DNA of 64,000 bases from Plantactinospora endophytica. GTDB lineage: Bacteria > Actinomycetota > Actinomycetes > Mycobacteriales > Micromonosporaceae. This document shows positions 34,872-43,900 of this stretch, in pieces. A program made the position numbers and the translations under genes. The notes under the pieces are model-generated. The model did no database searches. It worked only from the letters and a program-made list of their open reading frames with translations, and was not told where the DNA came from. The stretch spans positions 62,001 to 126,000 of the forward strand of contig NZ_BONW01000008.1 of assembly GCF_016862915.1 (NCBI RefSeq). The letters run 5' to 3'. Positions within the stretch are counted from its first letter, which is position 1. The number at the start of each line of letters is the position of its first letter.

Positions 34872-34920
34872 TTGACAGGTACTTGGCCCCCAATATAGTA
34901 GTTGCAAATTGCAACCACTA
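34872..34920 (+). promoter_or_regulatory. Near-consensus promoter with HxlR-type operator
   Basis: TTGACA (34872-34877) and TATAGT (34894-34899) are separated by 16 bases, the best sigma-70-type promoter in the window. Immediately downstream a perfect inverted repeat GTTGCAA-A-TTGCAAC (34901-34915) extends with one mismatch to TAGTA...CACTA (34896-34920). The repeat covers the expected start of transcription, so binding should block the rightward genes. Confidence 0.85.
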
Positions 34921-34932
34921 GGGGGAGGAGGG

Positions 34933-35523
34933 ATGATGGGCCGCTTCCTGTACTGGATGAACGTGTCCCTCGACCTTCGGATAGAGCAAGTTCCCGGAGA
35001 CAACGGCGCCGGCGAGTGGCTACGCATCGACGAGGAGCTGCACCGAGAGTTCAACGCGCGGGCGCGAAGACTCGCGGGCATGGTCCAGGGCCGGGTCATC
35101 TACGAGACGATGGAGGAGTACTGGCCACGGGCGCGCGAGGACACGTCGCTGCCGGACTTCATGCGCGAGTACGGCGAGATCTGGACCTCCGCGCCCAAGG
35201 TGCTCGTCTCCCGCACCCGCCACAGCGCCGATCACGGCACCCGGATCGTCGGTGGGGACGACGCGATCGAGCAACTGGCCGCCCTCAGGGCCGAGACCGA
35301 CGGCACCCTCGGTGTGGGCGGCGCGGCGCTCGCCACGCAGCTGCTCCGGGCGGGGCTGCTCGACGAACTGCTGCTCTTCACCCACCCGGCGATCCTCGGC
35401 TTCGGCCGGCCGCTGTTCGACGACTGGGACATGCCGATCGACCTCGACCTGATCGAGCAGCGATCGTTCGAGCAGGGGGTCACGATGCACCACTACGCCA
35501 TCCGGAAGGCAAGCTCGTGCTGA
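34933..35523 (+). CDS. Dihydrofolate-reductase-like protein (RibD C-terminal family)
   Basis: The 196-residue protein has the RibD_C/DHFR-like fold: FLYWMNVSLDLRIE at the N-terminus, GRVIYETMEEYW, KVLVSRT, GVGGAALATQLLRAGLLDEL and PAILGFGRPLF. Such YyaP/YwjB-type proteins probably reduce an unknown substrate with NADPH and are not folate enzymes as a rule. ATG at 34933 (or 34936) follows GGAGGAGG. It lies directly behind the operator-covered promoter and overlaps the next gene, a metallo-hydrolase. Confidence 0.9.
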   Translation: MMGRFLYWMNVSLDLRIEQVPGDNGAGEWLRIDEELHREFNARARRLAGMVQGRVIYETMEEYWPRAREDTSLPDFMREYGEIWTSAPKVLVSRTRHSADHGTRIVGGDDAIEQLAALRAETDGTLGVGGAALATQLLRAGLLDELLLFTHPAILGFGRPLFDDWDMPIDLDLIEQRSFEQGVTMHHYAIRKASSC

Positions 35524-36332
35524 GGCAGGTCGCGGACGGCGTGCTGGTCCACCAGAGCGAGTTCCTCCAGAGCAACACCGTCGTCGTGCAGGGCCCCGCC
35601 GGCGTGCTGCTCGTCGACCCCGGGTTGCAGGACCACGAACTGGCCTGCCTCGCGAACGACCTCTCCGCCTCGGGCCGGACCGTCGTGGCGGGCTTCTCGA
35701 CGCATCCGCACTGGGATCACCTGCTCTGGCACGCACAGCTCGGCGAAGCGCCCCGCTACGGCACGGCCCGCTGCGTGGCCGCCGTCCGGGAACAACTGTC
35801 CGACCCGGACGCGAAGACCCAGGTCACCGAACACCTGGCCGAGACGGAGATCGCCGGGCAGGTCGCGCTGGACCTGTACGGCCTCGTCACCGCCCTGCCC
35901 GCCGGGGCGACGCGGATCCCCTGGGACGGCCCCGGGGTCCGGATCATCGAGCATCGAGCACATGCGCCGGGCCATGCGGCGCTGTTCGTCGAGGAACGCG
36001 GGCTGCTCGTCGCCGGCGACATGCTCTCCGACGTCCTGGTCCCGATGCTCGACCTGCACGGCGCCGCCGACCCGATCGAGGACTACCTCGCGGCGTTGCG
36101 GCTGCTGGAGGGCGTGGCGGCCGACGTCGACGTCGTCGTTCCCGGCCACGGGTCGGTCGGCGGAGCCGGTCAGGTGCACGAGCGGATCGAGCGGGACCGG
36201 GCGTACGTGCTCGCCCTGCGGGACGGCCGCGAGCCCGACGACCCGCGGATCGGCCCCTCGGCCAAGCCCGGCTGGGAGTGGGTGAGCGATGTGCACCACG
36301 GTCAGGTCCAGAGGCTGGCCGCTGGTGACTGA
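35517..36332 (+). CDS. Metallo-beta-lactamase fold hydrolase
   Basis: The 271-residue MBL-fold enzyme has the zinc motif STHPHWDHLLWH (HxHxDH) near residue 60, later ligands in HAPGHAALF and LVAGDMLSDVL, and a final VVPGHGSVG. Family members hydrolyse esters, lactones, thioesters or other substrates. The GTG start at 35517 overlaps the stop of the reductase gene (35521-35523), so the two are translationally coupled and share the HxlR-controlled promoter. Its substrate may be linked to the reductase product (inference). Confidence 0.9.
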   Translation: MLRQVADGVLVHQSEFLQSNTVVVQGPAGVLLVDPGLQDHELACLANDLSASGRTVVAGFSTHPHWDHLLWHAQLGEAPRYGTARCVAAVREQLSDPDAKTQVTEHLAETEIAGQVALDLYGLVTALPAGATRIPWDGPGVRIIEHRAHAPGHAALFVEERGLLVAGDMLSDVLVPMLDLHGAADPIEDYLAALRLLEGVAADVDVVVPGHGSVGGAGQVHERIERDRAYVLALRDGREPDDPRIGPSAKPGWEWVSDVHHGQVQRLAAGD

Positions 36333-36483
36333 GTGGGTCGACGGTTGACCGGTGCGCGGCGCTGCCGTGTCCGGTCGCCGGACCGACCCTGGTTTCCGGC
36401 GACCCGCCCCTGAGATTTCTCCGGGTCCCGCTGGCCACCTTCGACAGATGTGCGCCGGTCCGCTGGCGGGCGAGGCTGCGGGT

Positions 36484-37749
36484 ATGCAGATTCCCTCTCG
36501 ACGCTGGCTGCTCGCTGGGCTGGTCGCGCTGCTGGTGGTCTCGGCGCCGGCCGCCGCACCGGCCGCGTCAGCCCGGACCGAGCCGCCCGCACCCGCACTA
36601 CGGCTCACCCTGCCCGAACCGACCGGGCCGTACCCGGTCGGCAGCACCGAACTGCACCTGGTCGACGCCGGCCGCCCCGATCCGTGGGTGGCCGGCCGAC
36701 CGAGAGAACTGATGGTCAGCGTCTGGTACCCGGCGTCGACCGCGCACGGCGGGCAGCCGACGCCGTACCTGCCACCACTGGCCGCGCGAGCGTTCGCCGA
36801 GCGCACCGACGCGCAGCTCGGGCTGGCCACCGGCCAGGTCGACTGGGCCGGGACCACCACGCACGCCCGCACCGGTGTGCCGGTACGTCCCCGGCTCGGC
36901 GGCCACCCCGTCGTCGTCTTCTCGCCCGGCGGTGCCGTACCCCGGGCGCACGGCACCATGCTGGCGACCGACCTGGCCAGCCGGGGGTACGTGGTGGTGA
37001 CGATCGACCACACCTACGAGACGCCGGAGGTGGAGTTTCCCGGCGGGCGGGTCGAGGCGCAGCAGCTTCCCGACATCGACCCCACCGAACTCAACCACCG
37101 GATGATCGAGACCCGGGTCCGGGACAGCCGGTTCGTCCTCGACCAGCTCGCCGTGCTCGCCCGGGGCGGTAACCCGGACGCCGGTCACCGGCGGCTGCCG
37201 GCCGGCCTCGGTGCGGGGATCGACCTGTCCCGGGTCGGGATGTTCGGCCACTCCGCCGGGGGCTTCACGAGTGCCGAAACGATGCTGGTGGACCGCCGAC
37301 TGGACGCCGGGGTGAACATGGACGGCAGCCTGGCGTACAGCTTCTCGGCGAACGACTTCGGTGACGTGGTGGACCAGGGGCTGGACCGGCCGTTCCTGCT
37401 GATGGGGGCGGGACAGAGTTCTGGTACACCCCACACCCACCAGCACGCCCGGGACTGGGCGGGCTTCTGGGCGAACTCCACAGGCTGGAAGCTCGACCTC
37501 TACGTGGCCGAGGGCGAGCACTTCACCTTCACCGACCACCAGGCACTGCTGCCGCAGCTCGCCGAGGCGTTCCCGCTGCCGCCCGGCCTGGTCGAAAGCT
37601 CGATCGGTACCGTCGACCCGGACCGGATCGTCGGGTCGCTGAAGGCGTACCTCGGCGCCTTTTTCGACCAGCACCTACGCGGACAGCCGCAGCCGCTGCT
37701 CCGCGACCCGTCGCCCCGGCATCCCGACGTCGCGTTCGTTCGTCCCTGA
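36484..37749 (+). CDS. Secreted alpha/beta hydrolase, PAF-acetylhydrolase/lipase-like
   Basis: The 421-residue protein has a signal peptide (MQIPSRRWLLAGLVALLVV..., cut near ASA, about residue 38), an oxyanion-region strand VVVFSPGGAVPRAHG and the nucleophile elbow MFGHSAGGFTSAE. The likely acid and His come later (MDGSL and EGEHFTFTDH). The arrangement resembles platelet-activating-factor acetylhydrolase-type lipases. ATG at 36484 is chosen because the signal peptide starts there. It appears monocistronic and is followed by a 34-bp palindrome. Confidence 0.88.
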   Translation: MQIPSRRWLLAGLVALLVVSAPAAAPAASARTEPPAPALRLTLPEPTGPYPVGSTELHLVDAGRPDPWVAGRPRELMVSVWYPASTAHGGQPTPYLPPLAARAFAERTDAQLGLATGQVDWAGTTTHARTGVPVRPRLGGHPVVVFSPGGAVPRAHGTMLATDLASRGYVVVTIDHTYETPEVEFPGGRVEAQQLPDIDPTELNHRMIETRVRDSRFVLDQLAVLARGGNPDAGHRRLPAGLGAGIDLSRVGMFGHSAGGFTSAETMLVDRRLDAGVNMDGSLAYSFSANDFGDVVDQGLDRPFLLMGAGQSSGTPHTHQHARDWAGFWANSTGWKLDLYVAEGEHFTFTDHQALLPQLAEAFPLPPGLVESSIGTVDPDRIVGSLKAYLGAFFDQHLRGQPQPLLRDPSPRHPDVAFVRP

Positions 37750-37766
37750 CCCCCACGCCGTGACGG

Positions 37767-37800
37767 CCCGTCCGCCGGCCGGTACCGGCCGGCGGACGGG
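37767..37800. terminator. Perfect 34-bp palindrome, probable terminator
   Basis: CCCGTCCGCCGGCCGGT (37767-37783) is followed directly by its exact reverse complement (37784-37800), giving a 34-bp perfect palindrome 17 bases behind the lipase-like gene. It lacks a U-tract. It would fold as a very stable hairpin in RNA, or a cruciform in DNA. Confidence 0.75.
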
Positions 37801-37933
37801 TGCTCGGGCCTCGGATCCGAACAGGTCGATGAAAGAGGTTGCCGGTGGGTGCCAACATCACCGGCCGGAGGCGAGCCGCAGATCCGGACTTCTGCGAACG
37901 ATCCGAGGCCGGCCAGCGCGTTACGCTCTGGCA

Positions 37934-38545
37934 ATGACGTTCGCCGGGCGCACATTGAGTCCTGCCGTTGTCGAGGCGTTGAGGTACTGGCCCGGCGTCG
38001 TGCACGAGGTCACGCCGGCACCCGTGGACCTCGCGGTTCTGCCACCCTTCTTCGACGAGCTGCTTGCCGAACTGCCGTGGTGGAATCGCGCGTGGCGGAT
38101 CACCCAGGTGGAGCCCGCCTACCCACGCGAGACTCCGTGGAACGAGGGCAGACAGGGAGTTGTCGAGGTGTCCGTGCCAGGAACGGCAAGCTGCGGTGTG
38201 GCGGACACCCTGCCGTTCTCGGCCCGGGTGCGGTTCGAACATGACCGGATGATCCGGTTTCAAGCGAAGCTCGGTGACGTGGTTGTCGGTCCGAGCATCG
38301 CCGCTACGGGGCAGCCCGAACCGCATCCGTTCGGGATTGTCTTCAGCAGGCTGATGGACCTGCGCGGAATCTCCGTCCGGGAGATGGCCAGGGGGAGCTT
38401 CCGGTCGTACTCGACGATCAGGGCACTCCGCAGTGGACACTTCAATCCGCACCGGGACGTGCTCGCTTATGTTCCCGAGGTCCTGAAGATGTCCGCAGAG
38501 GATCTTGCCGCTATCGCCGGACTCGATCCGGAAGACACCCGATGA
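37934..38545 (+). CDS. HTH-containing protein of unknown function
   Basis: The 203-residue protein's C-terminal 60 residues (LMDLRGISVREMARG... LKMSAEDLAAIAGL) look like a XRE/Cro-type helix-turn-helix. The first 130 residues (start MTFAGRTLSPAVVEAL) could be an NTF2/SnoaL-like or similar alpha-beta domain, but no family is certain. HTH at the C-terminus is unusual for XRE regulators. ATG at 37934 has TACGCT 6 bases upstream, suggesting a leaderless message. Codon use is less GC-biased than in the neighbours, hinting at a more recent arrival. Confidence 0.65.
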   Translation: MTFAGRTLSPAVVEALRYWPGVVHEVTPAPVDLAVLPPFFDELLAELPWWNRAWRITQVEPAYPRETPWNEGRQGVVEVSVPGTASCGVADTLPFSARVRFEHDRMIRFQAKLGDVVVGPSIAATGQPEPHPFGIVFSRLMDLRGISVREMARGSFRSYSTIRALRSGHFNPHRDVLAYVPEVLKMSAEDLAAIAGLDPEDTR

Positions 38546-38688
38546 GTTGGCATGCCATCCGCCGACGCACCACTGACACACCGCTGCCTGCCCGCCCCTG
38601 TCCCGAGCCGGCATCCGGAGGTGCCGACGCGCGCACCGGCCCGGCCGAAGTCCGTCACGCTTCGTAACTAACCGGCTGTGCCGCCCTC

Positions 38689-38722
38689 CGTGGCCGCCCG
38701 TCTGCTTCCGACGGCGGCCACG
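38689..38722. terminator. Hairpin downstream of HTH gene
   Basis: CGTGGCCGCC (38689-38698) pairs with GGCGGCCACG (38713-38722), a 10-bp perfect stem with a 14-base loop. It lies in the 290-base spacer between the HTH gene and the EEP-fold gene. Nothing else was recognised there. Confidence 0.5.
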
Positions 38723-38835
38723 CCACGGCGGGGGTCTGTCGATCTTCCGTTCCCCGTTGTTCGGTGTCGCGTCGACTCGAATCGTTAGCCTGCGCTGGCC
38801 GCCACCGACGGCGGGTTTCGTGCGGAGGGATGTCG

Positions 38836-39711
38836 ATGCGTAAGACAACACACTGGTCGGCCCGTGCCCTGGGCGCTCTCGCGGGCGCCGTCGCGCTGGT
38901 GACGGCCCTGCTGCCGGCCAATCCGGCGGCTGCGGCGAACGTGACCTTTAGGGCGGCGACGCTGAACATCTACAACGGGCTGAGCCAGGCCGACTTCGTG
39001 TCCGACCTGAACCTGATCGCGTCCAGGGCGGACCTCGTCGGTCTCAACGAGGTCGGCAACCGCAAGGCTTTCCTGGAGAGCTGGGCCGCCGCCAACGGCT
39101 GGTGGTTGTACGCGCCGGGCGGGACCAACCAGGCCGGCGAGGCGCTGATCGCCAGGAAGAGCATGTTCGACGTACTCGACAAGGGCTCGATCTTCGTGTG
39201 TGACACCAACGGTCCGGGCGAGGTGCCGCCCGCGCGGTACAACAACTGGGTCAAGTACCGGCACAAGGCCAGTGGTCGCAACGTGACACAGATCAACGCC
39301 CACGCGGTGGCCAGCATCGAGACCGCCGGTCGGCCGGAGGATCTGCCGCGCACCAGGTGCGCCGAGGCGCAGTTCCAGGGCCTCAAGGACCTGGCGGTCG
39401 ACAAGCAGGACGAGGGCCAGGTCATCGTCAGCGGTGATCTCAACGTCGACTTCAGCGCCGACCGGAGCTATGGGTACGCGAAGTTCCCGTGGCAGGTCTT
39501 CGAGGCCAACGAACTGCCGAACCTGCGCTCCAACTACAACCTCTACGGCGAGAAGGGCACCGGTACGCACGGGAACCGGCACATCGACTACGTCTACTTC
39601 TGGAAGCGGCTGCCGGAGTACCAGCTCATGTGGATGACCGGCTACGACATCGTCGGCGGCACCCGGTCCGACCACAACGGCGTCGTCGCCACGTTCTCGA
39701 TCCAGAACTGA
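38836..39711 (+). CDS. Secreted endonuclease/exonuclease/phosphatase-family protein
   Basis: The 291-residue precursor has a signal peptide (MRKTTHWSARALGALAG..., cut after AAA near residue 35). An EEP-fold domain follows, starting FRAATLNIYNG, with metal/catalytic landmarks LVGLNEVGN, VSGDLNVDF and the final SDHNGVVA. Such secreted enzymes are DNases, sphingomyelinases or phosphatases; the substrate cannot be told from sequence. ATG at 38836 is preferred over 38830 because GGAGG then sits 7 bases upstream. Confidence 0.88.
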   Translation: MRKTTHWSARALGALAGAVALVTALLPANPAAAANVTFRAATLNIYNGLSQADFVSDLNLIASRADLVGLNEVGNRKAFLESWAAANGWWLYAPGGTNQAGEALIARKSMFDVLDKGSIFVCDTNGPGEVPPARYNNWVKYRHKASGRNVTQINAHAVASIETAGRPEDLPRTRCAEAQFQGLKDLAVDKQDEGQVIVSGDLNVDFSADRSYGYAKFPWQVFEANELPNLRSNYNLYGEKGTGTHGNRHIDYVYFWKRLPEYQLMWMTGYDIVGGTRSDHNGVVATFSIQN

Positions 39712-39730
39712 CGCGCTCGCCGTCCGCCGG

Positions 39731-40327
39731 CTACGAGTCCGCTCCGTTCCGTGGCCCGGGCAGGCCCGGCAGGCCCGCCTCGTAGCCGGCGGCGAAGGCT
39801 TCCAGAGCCGCGTCGGTGCCGGCCCGGTCACCGGTGGCGAGCAGGTCGAGCAGCAGCCCTCGGATCACCGCGAGCCCGAGCCGGGCATGCGTCCGGGCCA
39901 CTTCGGCCGGTACGCCCCGGCGGGCGGCCAGCTCGACGTTGAGGTCGAGCCAACTCTCCACCACCCCCTCCAGCAGCGCGGTGGTGCCCGGATAGCCCTG
40001 CACCGCCTGGCCGTACAGCTCGAAGAAGAGCCGCTCGTACGGCCACAGCGCCGGGTCGGCCAGCCGTCGCCACATGCCCCGGATCGCGTCCGCCGGCTGG
40101 ACGGCCGGGTCGATCTCCATCGTGGACAGTGCGGACCGCTGTCGGCTCTCGATCTCCCGGACCACCTCGACGAGCAGCCCTTCCTTCGACCCGAAGTGGT
40201 AGATCAGCATCCGGTGGCTGGTGCCGACGTCGGCCGCCAGCCGGCGCAGGCTCAGCGCGCTGACGCCCTGTTCGGCCATCCGGTCGACGACGCGGGCCAG
40301 CAGGTGTTCCCGTGCTTCACCAGGCAT
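39731..40327 (-). CDS. TetR/AcrR family repressor, divergent to SRPBCC gene
   Basis: This 198-residue regulator has a TetR-type HTH (LLARVVDRMAEQGVSALSLR, then LAADVGTSHRMLIYHFGSK) and a helical ligand domain. The ATG at 40327 directly abuts the first operator, leaving no room for a ribosome site, so its message is probably leaderless (TACCGT lies 7 bases upstream on its strand). Two GTACC-N4-GGTAC operators separate it from the SRPBCC gene, so autoregulation with joint control is likely. Confidence 0.9.
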   Translation of the reverse strand: MPGEAREHLLARVVDRMAEQGVSALSLRRLAADVGTSHRMLIYHFGSKEGLLVEVVREIESRQRSALSTMEIDPAVQPADAIRGMWRRLADPALWPYERLFFELYGQAVQGYPGTTALLEGVVESWLDLNVELAARRGVPAEVARTHARLGLAVIRGLLLDLLATGDRAGTDAALEAFAAGYEAGLPGLPGPRNGADS

Positions 40328-40357
40328 GTACCATACGGTACATGTACCACTTGGTAC
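40328..40357. promoter_or_regulatory. Two tandem TetR-type operators
   Basis: GTACCATACGGTAC (40328-40341) and GTACCACTTGGTAC (40344-40357) share the inverted repeat GTACC-N4-GGTAC, with centres 16 bp apart. They fill the gap between the divergent TetR and SRPBCC genes. The spacing puts both dimers about one and a half helical turns apart. Confidence 0.8.
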
Positions 40358-40380
40358 ACGAGTGGAGGAGGGGCCGGGAC

Positions 40381-40827
40381 ATGACGCGGAAAGAGATCGA
40401 CGTGCGGGTGCACACCACGGCCAGCCCGGCCGTGGTCTACGCGTTGCTGGTCGACGGGGCCGGCTGGCCCGGCTGGTCGCCGCTCGGCTCCTTCGCGCTG
40501 GAGCGTCCCGGGGCCGACGAGCCGGAGGGCGTGGGCGCGATCCGGGTCTTCCGGACCGGCCGGACCACCAGCCGGGAGCGGGTCGCCGAGCGGGTGCCCG
40601 ACCGCCGGTTCAGCTACGAACTCCTCTCCGGGCTGCCGCTGCGGGACTACCGGGCCGACGTCGACCTCACCCCGGACGGCGGCGGCACCCTGATCCGCTG
40701 GCACTCCACCTTCTCCGCCAGGGTGCCCGGCACCGGCTGGCTCTACCGCCATGCACTCGGCCGGTTCATCCGGCAGGTCGCCACGGGTCTCGCCACCCAC
40801 GCCGCCACCGCCACCCACCCGGCCTGA
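40381..40827 (+). CDS. SRPBCC (START-like) family protein
   Basis: The 148-residue single-domain protein has the SRPBCC pattern: VRVHTTASPAVVYALLVDG, WPGWSPLG, GVGAIRVFRTGR and a C-terminal helix GRFIRQVATGLATHA. The helix-grip fold binds hydrophobic ligands; family members include polyketide cyclases and lipid-binding proteins. ATG at 40381 follows GGAGGAGG. It is divergent from the TetR gene and probably repressed by it, so the two may sense and bind the same small molecule (inference). Confidence 0.88.
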   Translation: MTRKEIDVRVHTTASPAVVYALLVDGAGWPGWSPLGSFALERPGADEPEGVGAIRVFRTGRTTSRERVAERVPDRRFSYELLSGLPLRDYRADVDLTPDGGGTLIRWHSTFSARVPGTGWLYRHALGRFIRQVATGLATHAATATHPA

Positions 40828-40866
40828 CCCCGACCGCCGCCACCGGCCGGCACCACCGGCCCGAGC

Positions 40867-40963
40867 CAGGTCCGCCGGCACGCCGGCCTGAAGGCAGGTC
40901 CGCCGGCACCGCTGGCCCGAGGGCAGGTCCCCGGCACCGGCTCAGCGGCAGGTGCCCTGTACC
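40867..40963. repeat. Four 25-29-bp repeats across the SARP stop codon
   Basis: CAGGTCCGCCGGCACC-type cores start at 40867, 40895, 40924 and 40949 (periods 28, 29 and 25). The stop codon of the leftward SARP gene (40942-40944) lies between the third and fourth cores, and the fourth is coding (last codons). The array again starts in the gene end and continues downstream. Confidence 0.75.
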
Positions 40964-43900
40964 GGTATCTCGGGCATCAGCGCGGCCACCCGCTCGGCCG
41001 CCGGCTCGTTGTCGATCTGCCGGAACAGGTCGTACCCGGCCGACCAGACCGACACGGCGGCGACGTCGTCGTTGACGCTGGCGTACGCGTGCCCGAGCAC
41101 GGTCAGCGCCCGCGCCCGGAGGAAGTGGAACCGCGAATCACCGAGCAGTTGCAGCACCCGGCGCAGCAACGCCACCGCCCGGCGCGGCCGACCGTCGATC
41201 AACTCGAGTTCACCGAGCCCGGCCAACGAGATCGCCTCGCCGAACGCCAGCCCGTCGGCCTGACTGCGGGCCAGTGCCGCCGCCAGGGTGTGCCGGGCGG
41301 ACGGATGACCGAGTACGGCGTAGAGCGCACCCAGCCGGGCCAGCGCGTACGTCTCCTGGACCTGGTCGCCGATCTCCCGGGCGACCGCCACCGCCTGCCG
41401 CAGGTACGCCTGCCCCGGCTCCGGCCGGTCGAGTTCCCCGTAGGTCAGCCCGAGCAGCGTCAGCGCCGTGCTCTCGTCCCGCCGGGCACCCATTCGCCGG
41501 GCGAGGTCGAGATAGCGCTGGCCGAGTTCCCGGGTGGCCTCGTCGCGGCCCTGTTCCCGGCTGATGATGGCCCGCTGGGCCAGCGCGTGGCACTCGCCGA
41601 GTTGGTAACCGGCGGCCACGGAGATCGACATCGCCTCGGCGAGCAGCGGTTCCGCCTCCCGGTGCCGACCGGTCACCCGGTAGACGTCGGCGCAGAGCCA
41701 CAGCGCGTCCGCCACCCCTCGCGGCTCGTCGACCAGCCGGAAGATCCCCAACGCCGCCTCGGCCGCGTCGAACTTGTCCCGCAGGTCGGCGCCGGGCCGC
41801 GAGGTCCACAGGTCGGCGAGGTTGCGCAGCAGCACCGCCTCGCCGCGCCGTTCACCCGCCCGACGGCAGGCCCGCAGCGCCGTCTGGTGGATCCGCCGCG
41901 CCTCGTCGTGCATGCCGCGCAGCTCGTAGAAGGGCTGCGTCGTCGCGGCCAGGTTCCAGGCGAGGTCCGCGAGGCCGAGCGTGGCAGCCTGCTGGATCGA
42001 GGCGCTCATCGCCGGTCGTTCCCGGTCGAACCAGCCGACCGGGTCGGGCACCGACCCCACCGGAGCCGCCGGCTGCCAGCGACGGGCGGGACCGGTGATC
42101 TGCGCCAGGGTACGGGTCGGCAGCCCGGCACCGACCGCTTCCGCCCGGATCAGCCAGGCACCGAACGCCCGTTCCAGCGCGTCGCGTCGTACCTGCGCGG
42201 ACTCCTCGTCGGCGGCCCGCTCCCGGGCGAACAGCCGGACGAGGTCGTGCATCGCGTACCGGGGCTCGCCGTCGGACGGGTCGTGCAGCTCCAGCAGGCA
42301 CGCGTCGACCAGCGACTCCAGCAGGCTCTCCGCCCGGCCCGGCGGCACGTCGAGCATCGCCGCGCCGGTCCAGGCCGGCACGTCGGGCGCGTCCAGCAGG
42401 CTCAACAGCCGCAGCATCCGGCGGGCCGGCTCGGCCAGGGCGCGGTAGCTGAGCGCCAGACTCGCCCGTACCTCCAGGTCGTCGGTGGCGAGTTCGTCGA
42501 GCCGGCCGAGTTCGTCGCGGAGCCGTTCGGCGAGCTGCCCGAGGCGCCAGTGCGGTCGGGCGGCGAGCCGGGCCGCCGCGATGCGTACCGCGAGGGGCAG
42601 GTATCCGCAGAGCCGGACGATCTCCGCCACCGCGGCGGGTTCGGTGCCGGCCCGACCCGGCCCGACGACCCGTTCGAGCAGCCGGATCGCCTCGTCCGGT
42701 GCGAAGGTCGCCAGCGCCAGGTGACCGGCACCGTCCAGGCCGGTGAGCCGCTGCCGGCTGGTCACGATGACCGCGCCGGGCGCGCCGCCGGGCAGCAGCG
42801 GCCGGACCTGCGCGGCGGACCGGGCATCGTCGAGTACGACCAGCAGCCGCCGGTCGTGCACCGCGTCCCGGAACTGGCTGGCACGTTCCTCGAGGCTGTC
42901 GCTGTGCAGGCTGTCGGGCAGGCCGAGCACCCGCAGGAAACGCCCGAGCACCGTGAACGGTTCGGCGGCGTCCGGCCAGCTTCCCCGCAGATCGGCGTAG
43001 AGCTGCCCGTCCGGGTACTCCGGACGCAGCCGGTGTGCGACGTGCCAGGCCAGGCTGGACTTGCCGACGCCGGCCGGCCCGGAGAGCGCGACGACCCGCA
43101 GTCGGTCGGCCGGCCCGGTGAGGCCGGCCTCCAGCGATCCGACGGCCTCGCTCCGGCCGGTGAAGTCGGCGACCGTCGGCGGTAGCTGGTGCGGCCGGGG
43201 CGGCGCCGGTACGGCCGGGGCGGGCTCCGGGCCGCCGCCGGCCGGACTGGCCAGGTCCGGATCGGTGTGCAGCATCCGCAGGTGCAGTTGGCGCAGTTCG
43301 GGGCGGGGGTCGACGCCCAGGGTGTCGGCCAGCCGGTGCCGGAGCCGGGAGTAGTGGTCCAGGGCGTCCGCCTGCCGCCCGCTGCGGTACAGCGCGAGCA
43401 TGAGCTGCCCGGCGAGGCGCTCGTCCAGCGGATGCTCGCCGGCCCGTCGGGTCAGCTCCGGCAGCAGCGTCGCGTGCCGGCCCTGGCGCAGCGCGATGTC
43501 GCAGCGGTCGAGTTCGGCCGCGAACCGCTCCTGCCCCAGCGCGGTACGCAGTGCGCTCAGCCACGGCGTCTCCAGGTGTGCGAACGCCTCGCCCCGCCAC
43601 AGCCCGAGCGCCTCGTCGAACAGGGTCAGCGCCCGGGCGTCGTCCGAGGTGCTCCGGGCCTGCCGGACCAGTCCCCGGAACCGGTGCAGGTCGACGGTCT
43701 CCGGCTCGATCGTCAGCCGGTAGCCGGCCGGCCGGCGGAGCACCGTCACGTCCCCGGCCGGGGCGAGGTGCTGGCGCAGCCGGGAAAGATAGCTGTAGAG
43801 GGTCTCCCGGGCCCGCTGCGGCCGGCGGTCGCCCCAGACCCGGTCCAGCAGTTGGTCGACCGAGACGAGTTCGTTCGCCTCGACGAGGAGCGCGACCAGG

